A stretch of DNA of 54,088 bases from an uncultured Prevotella sp. (GTDB lineage Bacteria > Bacteroidota > Bacteroidia > Bacteroidales > Bacteroidaceae): the NCBI GenBank assembly GCA_945787895.1, contig CALZJQ010000005.1, positions 1-54,088 of the forward strand. The letters run 5' to 3'. Both the position numbers and the translations under genes were made by a program. How positions within the stretch are numbered: position 1 is the first letter of the stretch; each line of letters opens with the position of its first letter. This document shows positions 16,533 to 23,429 of this stretch, piece by piece. The notes under the pieces were generated by a model that was given only the letters and a program-made list of their open reading frames with translations, was not told the DNA's origin and did no database searches.

Positions 16533-17354
16533 TCATTCCGCAGGATGCTCAAATACGAATCTCGCTCCTTTTCCTGTATGCTGTTTGTCGAGGTAGATAC
16601 TTCCATCGAGTTTTTCTGCAAGTGTCCTGCAAATGTTGAGTCCAAGTCCGTAGCCTTCGACGTTGTCATTCAGTTTTGTAAACCTGCAGAAGATGTCATC
16701 GGCTTTTTCGAGAGGTATTCCCTCTCCGGTGTCAGTGACTGAGAAAGTGACCTTTCCCGGGTGTTCGTCTTTTGAGCAGTGCAGGAGTATAGAGCCTTCC
16801 TTTGTATGTTTTATCGCATTTGACAGGAGATTGATGAGAATCTGCTGCACCCTTCCCATGTCAGTGTTGATGGTGTATCCGTCATCGAAGTCAGACGTGA
16901 ATGAGAGCAGTATGCTGGCAGGCAGCTTGTACTTTATGCTTGCAATGGCTGACGTGCAGATGTTGTTGAGTGGATATTGGCTTTTGTTTATCACGTAGTT
17001 CCCGCTCTTAATTTCCGATATGTTTTGGATGTCGTCAATGATTGTGACGAGAAGGTTGGTGTTCTGCACGATATAGTCGTTGTATTCCCCTTTCTCTTCA
17101 AGGGAAATGATGTCGTCAGGCATTGCCAGGAGTTGTGCAAATCCTGTCACGGCATTGAGCGGAGTACGTATTTCGTGACTCATGTTCTGGAGATAGACGT
17201 CCTTCAGTCTGGACTCTTTCTCATATTCCCTGCATTTTTCTTTCAGGGAAGCCACTTCTTTCTCCCTGTCTTTCCGCTCTGTGATGCTCTTGCGCAGTTG
17301 CAGGGCGAGAAGGCAGCATGAGGTGACAAGTATGATGATGAACAGTAATGCCAT
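16533..17354 (-). CDS. Membrane-anchored sensor histidine kinase without a sensor domain
   Basis: 273 residues. A single N-terminal membrane helix (about 2-20) and a charged coiled coil (25-52) lead to the HisKA domain with phospho-acceptor His60 in MSHEIRTPLNAV. The HATPase domain has the N box at 177-183 (LLSNAIKHT, Asn179), G1 DTGEGIP and G2 GYGLGLNIC. No periplasmic, PAS or HAMP domain is visible, so input must come through the membrane helix, the coiled coil or a partner. It starts 4 nt after the response regulator stop, so the two form one transcription unit and probably one signalling pair. Confidence 0.93.
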   Translation of the reverse strand: MALLFIIILVTSCCLLALQLRKSITERKDREKEVASLKEKCREYEKESRLKDVYLQNMSHEIRTPLNAVTGFAQLLAMPDDIISLEEKGEYNDYIVQNTNLLVTIIDDIQNISEIKSGNYVINKSQYPLNNICTSAIASIKYKLPASILLSFTSDFDDGYTINTDMGRVQQILINLLSNAIKHTKEGSILLHCSKDEHPGKVTFSVTDTGEGIPLEKADDIFCRFTKLNDNVEGYGLGLNICRTLAEKLDGSIYLDKQHTGKGARFVFEHPAE

Positions 17355-17358
17355 AGTC

Positions 17359-17781
17359 TTACTCGTTTTCTATACCATACGTATTGTCAAGCTGCGTCTT
17401 GATGCTGTCGTGAAGACGATTGACGATGATGGGTTTTGTGATGAAATCATTGGCACCGAGATTGAATCCCTTGACTATGTCTTCATGGGAGTTGAGGGCT
17501 GAGACTATGATGATAGGCAGTTTCTTTGTCTCGTCGTTGTTGCGTAACTGCCTTATTACGTCATACCCACTGATACCGGGCATCATAAGGTCGAGGATTA
17601 TCAGTGACGGTTTCTGTTCCGCCACCATGTCGAGTGCCGTCTGTCCGTCATACGCCTTACGTATGGAGAAATGGAAGGGAGTAAGCATCTTCTCTATCAA
17701 CGTGACATTGATAGGAACGTCATCGACTATGAGTACTGACGTGTTTCCCCTGTTGGTGTGAGAGTATGGTTGCGTGTTCAT
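17359..17781 (-). CDS. Single-domain response regulator (CheY-like)
   Basis: 140 residues, only a receiver domain with a short N-terminal tail. Acidic pocket Asp20-Asp21 in LIVDDVPIN, phospho-acceptor Asp64 in IILDLMMPGISGYDV, and Lys116 in DFITKPI. No DNA-binding output domain, so the phosphorylated form must act on another protein or serve as a phosphate relay. Immediately upstream of its likely partner kinase and with its own promoter at 17804. Confidence 0.93.
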   Translation of the reverse strand: MNTQPYSHTNRGNTSVLIVDDVPINVTLIEKMLTPFHFSIRKAYDGQTALDMVAEQKPSLIILDLMMPGISGYDVIRQLRNNDETKKLPIIIVSALNSHEDIVKGFNLGANDFITKPIIVNRLHDSIKTQLDNTYGIENE

Positions 17782-17803
17782 TGGCTATTTGTGGAAATCG
17801 TTG

Positions 17804-17811
17804 CAAAGTTA
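17804..17811 (-). promoter_or_regulatory. Promoter -7 box for the response regulator-kinase operon
   Basis: TAACTTTG on the minus strand (followed by CA), 22 nt upstream of the ATG at 17781. The -33 region is weak (TTTCTG near 17836). Confidence 0.55.
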
Positions 17812-17888
17812 CGCTTTTTTTATCTATTATCACAGAAAAAGGAGGAATAATTGCTCCTGCACCGTGAATTATTTACTTTATGTTTGGC

Positions 17889-18051
17889 AAGTAGTTCCCG
17901 GTTTTTGGTTGTGGTTTTTTGGTTATGGGTGAGATAGACTCGCCTTTTGAGAATGCCTCTTTGGGAAACATTTCAACTGGAAACCAGAAACCAATAACGG
18001 TCAGCAAATGCAAACCAACCGAAAACCGGAAACCAAAAACCAGATACTAAT
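17889..18051. repeat. Family B inverted-repeat element (B4)
   Basis: Left end AAGTAGTTCCCGG, left arm GTTTTTGGTTGTGGTTTTTTGG (7-nt units), reversed core 17926-17958 (GATAGACTCGCCTTTTGAGA). A long A/C arm ends with ACCAGATACTAA. Lies between aroB, whose stop is at 18056, and the response regulator promoter. Confidence 0.8.
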
Positions 18052-18055
18052 CCAT

Positions 18056-19138
18056 TTACCCTTCCCTGAAGAAGTCGAGTGCTTCGAGTATCTCTTCCTT
18101 TGTTGCAGTCTGGTTGATGCGGATGTCTCCAATGCCGCCCATGAGGGTGAAATTGATCAGTCCTGCGACGTTCTTCTTGTCGTGCGTCATGAGCTCCAGC
18201 AGTGCGGGATAGTCATCACAGGTTATGGGCAGGGAACCGTAGTTCTCGCGGATAAACCTTACCGTCTTGTACATTGTCTCAGAAGGAAATCCGGTTTTTC
18301 TCGTTGCGAGATACAACTCCGATATGATGCCGAAAGCCACGGCGTAGCCATGCAGGATAGGCTTGCTTATCCTTTTCGTGCCATTTTCCTGTCCAGCCAT
18401 GCGCATGGCCCATGATTCAAAGGCGTGTCCGATGGTGTGACCGAGGTTCAGGGCTTTGCGGATATTGTGCTCATGAGGGTCTTCAAGCACGACTTTTTCT
18501 TTGACTGCAACGCTTTCTGCCACCATTTTCTGCAAGACTTGCAGGTCAATGTTGTCCAAGTCGAAGTTGATGAGTTCCGCCCACATACTCTGGGAGTCGC
18601 GGTTGATGATGCCATGTTTCAGCATTTCTGCATAGCCGGAGAGTATGTTTTCCCTGTCGAGAGTCTTGAGAAACTCTGTACACAGGATGACGTATTTTGA
18701 ATCGTTGAAGACTCCTATTTCGTTCTTGAGCCCTCCGAAGTTGATGCCTGTCTTTCCTCCTACCGAGGCATCCACCATGGAGAGTAGGGTAGTGGGGATG
18801 TTGATAAAGTTGATGCCTCTTTTGAAAGTGGAGGCTGCAAAACCTCCAAGGTCGGTAATCATGCCTCCGCCGAGATTGATGAGCAGGGAGTGTCGTGTGG
18901 CTCCTCCCTCCTGAAGGCATTCCCAGACATGGGCTGTGCTTTGCAGGGTCTTTGCCACGTCAGTCGCACCTATTGTTATCATCTCTGCGCCGTTGAGACA
19001 TTCGTATTCTTTTACTACAGGCCAGCAGAGTCTTAGTGTCGTGTCATCAGTAAGTACGAAGATGCGGTCGTGCTCACAGTCTGCTATGGCGGCTGCAAGT
19101 TCTGCCTTGAGGTCTTTGGATATGATTACGCGTTGCAT
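18056..19138 (-). CDS. aroB: 3-dehydroquinate synthase
   Basis: Second step of the shikimate pathway: NAD- and metal-dependent cyclisation of DAHP to 3-dehydroquinate. 360 residues. NAD-binding GGGMITDLGGFAASTFKRG, then IPTTLLSMVDASVGGKTGIN with active-site residues, and metal ligands in the ALNLGHTIGHAFE helix. ATG at 19138, directly after element C2. Its 3' end is followed by element B4 and the two-component pair on the same strand. Confidence 0.97.
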   Translation of the reverse strand: MQRVIISKDLKAELAAAIADCEHDRIFVLTDDTTLRLCWPVVKEYECLNGAEMITIGATDVAKTLQSTAHVWECLQEGGATRHSLLINLGGGMITDLGGFAASTFKRGINFINIPTTLLSMVDASVGGKTGINFGGLKNEIGVFNDSKYVILCTEFLKTLDRENILSGYAEMLKHGIINRDSQSMWAELINFDLDNIDLQVLQKMVAESVAVKEKVVLEDPHEHNIRKALNLGHTIGHAFESWAMRMAGQENGTKRISKPILHGYAVAFGIISELYLATRKTGFPSETMYKTVRFIRENYGSLPITCDDYPALLELMTHDKKNVAGLINFTLMGGIGDIRINQTATKEEILEALDFFREG

Positions 19139-19146
19139 TTTTTCTT

Positions 19147-19262
19147 TTCGGTTGTGGGGTTTTACGGTTATGGGGTTTTACGGTTGTGGGGGTTTAATGA
19201 AATATATGAATGCAGATTGTAACTTCCGCAAAACCTCAAAACCGTAAAACCTCAAAACCGAA
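19147..19262. repeat. Family C inverted-repeat element (C2)
   Basis: The left arm has GGTTTTAC and GGTTGTGG units, forward core 19208-19240 (GCAGATTGTAACTTCCGC), right arm AAAACCTC/AAAACCGT units. The matching ends are TTCGG and CCGAA. It fills essentially the whole gap between the lyase stop codon (19263-19265) and the aroB start (19138). Confidence 0.85.
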
Positions 19263-21875
19263 TCATCTAAGGATGTATTTCTTGCCGTTCTTGATATAGA
19301 TACTGCCTTGACGGGGAGCGGAAATCTCCTGACCGTTCAGGTTGTATGTCTTTCCAGATTGGCTTGAAATATGTGAAACGTGTTCGATGCCTGTAGATAT
19401 TTCCTTGTATGTGACAGTGATGTTGGTCATTATCTGCTTGTTCTTTCCGGAAGCATCTGTTTCTTTATCTACGATATTTGAGTTGTCGAAAGCAAGTCTG
19501 ATATTTTTCTTTGCTTCAAATCCGTTGAGGGTGATAGTCTTTGCTTCTTGTCTGGCTGTTCCTCCGGGGAAAGTAAACCTGTTAGCGAGTATGGAATTTG
19601 AAGCATCATCGATATATACGCCGGTCATGTAGATGGAGCGGTCGGCTATGGATGATGTATTGTTACTATAACCTGTGATTGTTATCCCGGTAATGATATA
19701 ACCGCTGTTTACCTGCAGGACAATATTGTTGTCATTATTACCGGTGCGAACCTTGATATATCCGTTGCTTTCGCTGCTGGTTATTTCTTCGAACAATCCT
19801 GTCGTGAATGACTTTTCTGTCAGCACGGCTTTGTCAGCAGGAGCCACTGTGAGTTCTTCCGTCTTCTCATTTGTGTCGGGGGTTTCCGGTTTTTCAGTCT
19901 CTCCTGTCGGACTTTCTATCCCGAGATAATAGGGGAGGTAGTATCCGAGGTGAGGAGGCTGGTTGTATGAACTGTTCTGCCATGCCACTCCCATGCGATA
20001 CACGTGATCCTCCATAAGGCAGGGCACTTTATATTTCGTAGCCTCGTTGGTGGTGTAGATAAGGAGTTTGCATGTAGGGGAAGTAGTGCTTTCCTGACTC
20101 CACATGATTATCTCTTCTCTCCAGTCGCCGAGGAAGTCTGCCTGGAGGCATGGCGTGCTCTTAGTGGTGTTGCAGGTCTGGGGTGAGCCGTATGATGAGA
20201 ATGAGATGGCTTCCTTGATGGAAGAGCTTTCGTAGTACTGTATGCGTGGTGAGCAGGTGCCTGTGTTTTTGTTATATTTTCCGTCAAATGTCTGGTCATA
20301 GGGAGAGTCGCGCCAATATATTCGGAAATTGGTGTCCGGCTTCTTTGACGCCATTAGTTCTCCCGTCACGCATGAATACATGTTGTTGTCTGCCGAGCTC
20401 CAGAACACGTAACCGTTCTTGCCAGGCATGAAGTTGGCTGCAAGTCCACGTCCGTTGTCCTCAGCACTCGTTCCTCTCACGAGTATTTCGCCTGTCGCAG
20501 CATCATGCACGTCATAGCCGTATCCTCCCACGCTTTCCTCGTGCGGCATCATTATCTCGAGTCCCGGTCTGTCTGGGCAGAGGTCTGCAAGGTGTATGGC
20601 ATCACCGTGCCCGAAGCCTGTGGAGCACAGCAGTGAGCCGTCGTGCCCGATGGTGGCTGATCCGATGACTATCTCGTCGTAACCGTCATTGTTTACGTCT
20701 CCTACAGAGATTCCGTGAACGCCTTGCCCGTAACTTGACTTGCCGGAGCCAAATGCCGTCTTGGCTTTGTTGCCGTCGTACGTGCTCCATGCTGTCTTGG
20801 AATTTCCATAGTGCAGCCATCGGGTGGACAGTTCCTTGCCGTCCCACGCCACAGCCCAGAGGAAGCATTGCTTGTAGTAACCTCTTTGCATTATGGCGCA
20901 TGGAGTCTTGTCCATTCCGTCTATGTATGCCACGGCAGCATTGTATCGCTCTCCGCGGTTGCCGTAACTGTCTCCCCACGAACTTGTATAGGCACCTGCT
21001 TTCTGCGGGAATACGGTAAGAGCGCGGTTGGGGTTGTACCACACAGTGTGCATAGCCTGTCCGGTCTCTCCGTTGAAGACGGTCAGATATTCCGATCCTG
21101 ACAGGATGTGACCTCCGGAATTACGATAGTCATTCGTATTGTCGGTGGCATTGCTGATATTTGTATCTGTGGCGGCTTTGTTCACGTACTGTCCCTTTCC
21201 GTCAATAGATCCGGGTGCGGTCTTGCATATCATCTCGGCCTTTCCGTCTCCGTCGAAGTCATAGACGAGGAACTGCGTGTAGTGTGCACCGGCACGGATG
21301 TTCTTGCCAAGGTCTATACGCCACAGGCGTGTTCCGTCAAGTTTGTAGGCATCTATATATACGTTTCCAGTATAACCATAAGAGAATGAGTTGTCCTGCG
21401 ATGTAGAGGGATCCCATTTCAGTACCAACTCGTATTCTCCATCGCCGTCAAGGTCGCCGATGCTCATGTCGTTAGGCGTATAATGGTATGACACGTTTGT
21501 CTGTCCGTTCCATTTTGCAATAGTGCCTCCTTCGGGCCGTTCCAGTGTCAGGGTCTTGTAGAAGTTGTTCCAAGTCTTGGTTTCAAACGTCTCGCCGTTG
21601 CTTGCCTCTATTCTGTAAGTGCTTGAGACGCTGCCGATAGGGTCGAGGATGTTTGTTGAAGTAGTTACGTTTGAAAAGATTTTCGTGCCGTTCCTGTAAA
21701 CGGTAAAGGAAAGGTCCTTGGGGTCGGAAGTCAGAGACCTCCATGACACGAGGACACCCTTTGACGTCTTCACGGCGACAGGGGCACGGTTGAGCTTCTC
21801 TTTTGTTTGCTGAGCTTTGATGCCTGTTGTCGTCATCAGCATCACGGCCATTGCGGATAGTAGTAGTTTTTTCAT
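19263..21875 (-). CDS. Secreted rhamnogalacturonan lyase, polysaccharide lyase family 11
   Basis: 870 residues. The signal peptide is about 1-21 (ending IKA). Residues 24-655 match PL11 (YesW/YesX-like) lyases: a fibronectin-like start (NRAPVAVKTSKGVLVSWRSL) and a beta-propeller full of calcium-binding DxDxDG loops (GDLDGDGEYELVLKWDP, YDFDGDGKAEMICKTAPG, GDVNNDGYDEIVIGS). These enzymes cut rhamnogalacturonan I of pectin by beta-elimination. A linker rich in Thr/Glu/Pro (about 655-690) leads to a beta-sandwich domain, then a short C-terminal YNLNGQEI...GSIYIKNGKKYILR, like the sorting tails of Prevotella secreted proteins. Not in a polysaccharide utilisation locus here. Confidence 0.9.
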   Translation of the reverse strand: MKKLLLSAMAVMLMTTTGIKAQQTKEKLNRAPVAVKTSKGVLVSWRSLTSDPKDLSFTVYRNGTKIFSNVTTSTNILDPIGSVSSTYRIEASNGETFETKTWNNFYKTLTLERPEGGTIAKWNGQTNVSYHYTPNDMSIGDLDGDGEYELVLKWDPSTSQDNSFSYGYTGNVYIDAYKLDGTRLWRIDLGKNIRAGAHYTQFLVYDFDGDGKAEMICKTAPGSIDGKGQYVNKAATDTNISNATDNTNDYRNSGGHILSGSEYLTVFNGETGQAMHTVWYNPNRALTVFPQKAGAYTSSWGDSYGNRGERYNAAVAYIDGMDKTPCAIMQRGYYKQCFLWAVAWDGKELSTRWLHYGNSKTAWSTYDGNKAKTAFGSGKSSYGQGVHGISVGDVNNDGYDEIVIGSATIGHDGSLLCSTGFGHGDAIHLADLCPDRPGLEIMMPHEESVGGYGYDVHDAATGEILVRGTSAEDNGRGLAANFMPGKNGYVFWSSADNNMYSCVTGELMASKKPDTNFRIYWRDSPYDQTFDGKYNKNTGTCSPRIQYYESSSIKEAISFSSYGSPQTCNTTKSTPCLQADFLGDWREEIIMWSQESTTSPTCKLLIYTTNEATKYKVPCLMEDHVYRMGVAWQNSSYNQPPHLGYYLPYYLGIESPTGETEKPETPDTNEKTEELTVAPADKAVLTEKSFTTGLFEEITSSESNGYIKVRTGNNDNNIVLQVNSGYIITGITITGYSNNTSSIADRSIYMTGVYIDDASNSILANRFTFPGGTARQEAKTITLNGFEAKKNIRLAFDNSNIVDKETDASGKNKQIMTNITVTYKEISTGIEHVSHISSQSGKTYNLNGQEISAPRQGSIYIKNGKKYILR

Positions 21876-22022
21876 GTCAGTTGTTAGCTTTTATGGTGGG
21901 TTCTGTTGATTAATCGCTCGTTGTTCATTAACGATGTGTTTATCAATTTTATAGTCCCACCGTCGTTAGAGTTGTAATGTCATGTCAAGTGTTCAAAATG
22001 GAAAATTGTTGCTATTCGCTTG

Positions 22023-22054
22023 CAAAGTTACACATAATTAATGAAATAAACAAA
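22023..22054 (-). promoter_or_regulatory. Promoter for the rhamnogalacturonan lyase gene
   Basis: Minus-strand -33 TTTG (22054-22051) and -7 TAACTTTG (22030-22023) with 20 nt between, an excellent consensus match. It predicts a leader of about 140 nt, long enough for regulatory structure. Confidence 0.7.
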
Positions 22055-22200
22055 CCTTTTGCGCTCAAAATCTCATGCGGCGGAGCAGGCGGGAAGTGAC
22101 GGGGCGTGCTCATTGCCGCTCATTGAGTCCGTCATGTGAAAAATAGGACAAAAACAAACTCTTGGATATTGCAATGTAATATCGGCGGTATTGGCACGCA

Positions 22201-22235
22201 AAAGCGCCGCTTTTACCGGGTAAAAGCGGCGCTTT
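22201..22235. terminator. Perfect 17-bp hairpin, terminator-like but without T tract
   Basis: Left arm AAAGCGCCGCTTTTACC (22201-22217), one-base centre, right arm its exact reverse complement (22219-22235). CACG and CGTG further out extend the stem past a 2-nt bulge. No T run follows on either strand, so it may be a terminator for the gph side, an mRNA-stabilising hairpin or an operator. Confidence 0.5.
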
Positions 22236-22437
22236 CGTGACGTAATGTCAATGCTGTTGTGTATAGTCTTGATTCTTAGTGATTTGCGGTTGTATTGATT
22301 GGCGGCAGGGAATAGGACAAAATCATCATTCTTTCCCTTGGCTGACTCCTTTCATGCTTGGCAATATTCCGTTAAAGTAACAATGTTTCTGTTTTTCTGT
22401 AAATGACTTGTAACAAGCACTTTATAGTTTGTGTGTT

Positions 22438-22760
22438 TATACGGTTAAGAGGCTTCTGTTTCGGTCATAAGGTTATCTGTTTCGGTTATAAGGTTTTAAG
22501 GTTATAAGGTTGTGCGGAAGTTACAATCAGCCTTGGCATACCTCTGTTTAGTTGTTTAGTTGTTTGGTTGTTTAGTTGTTTGGTTGTTTAGTTGTTTGGT
22601 GGAGTGTCTTCGCAACGGAGTCGATTTCTATCAACAAAATAACAAGACAACTAAACAACAAAACAACAAGAGTGACAAACAACAAAACAACTAAACAACA
22701 AGACAACTAAACAACAAAAGTAAACCGCAAAACCACAAAACCTCTCATAACCTCATGACC
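22438..22760. repeat. Nested element: family A (A6) inside family C (C3)
   Basis: Outer family C: left arm 22440-22509 (TTTCGGTTATAAGG units), reversed core 22510-22544 (GTGCGGAAGTTACAATCAGC then CTTGGCATACCTCTG), right arm 22719-22755 (AACCGCAAAACCACAAAACC). Inserted at 22545-22718 is a full family A copy: arm with 8-nt GTTGTTTA/GTTGTTTG units, core 22603-22635 (CGCAACGGAGTCGATTTCTA), A/C arm. The outer end (reverse complement CTCTACGGTCATGAGG) encodes the last residues and stop of gph. Confidence 0.8.
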
Positions 22761-23421
22761 GTAGAGGTTTCACAGATAAATTGATGATGTCGCTTGGCTT
22801 GTCAACAAGAATCCTTGCTCCGTGGCTTGACAGGAAATCTTTGGTCCTGAAGCCCCACAATACGGAAATGCAGGGGAGGTCGGAACTTTGCGCCGTGGCA
22901 ATGTCCACTTCGCTGTCTCCTATATACACGGCCTCTCCAGCAGATGATGAGAGTTGCTGCAAGGCCAGCGCAACCATGTCGGGATGAGGCTTTTTCCTTA
23001 TTCCCTGTGACTCGTTTTCTCCTATCGCCACGTCAATCAGGTCGGGGAAATACTTTTGGCACAGTGCTTTCGTGGCTTTGTCAAACTTGTTGCTCACTAC
23101 GGCAATCTTGCATTCTCTCTGCTTCAATGTCCTGAGCATGGGAAGGATGCCGTCATACGGTTGTGTCTTGTCCTCGTTGTGGGCGAGGTAATATTCCTGA
23201 AAGATGCTCAGGGCTCGCTGCGTGTCATCTGCAGGAGTGCCTTGCGGCACTGCCCTTTCGATAAGTCGCCTGACCCCGTTTCCTACCATTTCCCTCACTC
23301 TATCTGTAGAATGGGTGGGGTAGTGGCATTGTTCCATTGCATGATTTACGCTGGAGGAGAGGTCTTCCAGCGTATTTAGCAGTGTGCCGTCAAGGTCGAA
23401 TATGTATGTTGTTGGTTTCAT
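22753..23421 (-). CDS. gph: Phosphoglycolate phosphatase-like HAD hydrolase
   Basis: 222 residues. Motif I YIFDLDGTLLNT (Asp nucleophile and acid/base Asp), helical cap, motif II AVVSNKFDK, motif III Lys in IRKKPHPDM, motif IV YIGDSEVDIATA. The architecture matches Gph/PGPase, which removes 2-phosphoglycolate; other substrates are possible. ATG 23421 follows the clpC stop by 8 nt; a GTG at 23433 overlapping that stop is an alternative. Last gene of maf-clpC-gph. The final codons (PLRS-stop) lie in the terminus of a family C repeat. Confidence 0.85.
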   Translation of the reverse strand: MKPTTYIFDLDGTLLNTLEDLSSSVNHAMEQCHYPTHSTDRVREMVGNGVRRLIERAVPQGTPADDTQRALSIFQEYYLAHNEDKTQPYDGILPMLRTLKQRECKIAVVSNKFDKATKALCQKYFPDLIDVAIGENESQGIRKKPHPDMVALALQQLSSSAGEAVYIGDSEVDIATAQSSDLPCISVLWGFRTKDFLSSHGARILVDKPSDIINLSVKPLRS

Positions 23422-23429
23422 GAGGATAA

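Larger units (their letters stand above)
21876..22752. other. 877-nt intergenic region upstream of the lyase gene
   Basis: From right to left it holds a nested C/A repeat (22438-22760) and about 200 nt without recognisable features (22240-22437). A perfect hairpin lies at 22201-22235, the lyase promoter at 22023-22054 and a 140-nt leader at 21876-22016. The phrase AATAGGACAAAA occurs twice (near 22142 and 22311), meaning unknown. No open frame or tRNA seen. Confidence 0.6.
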
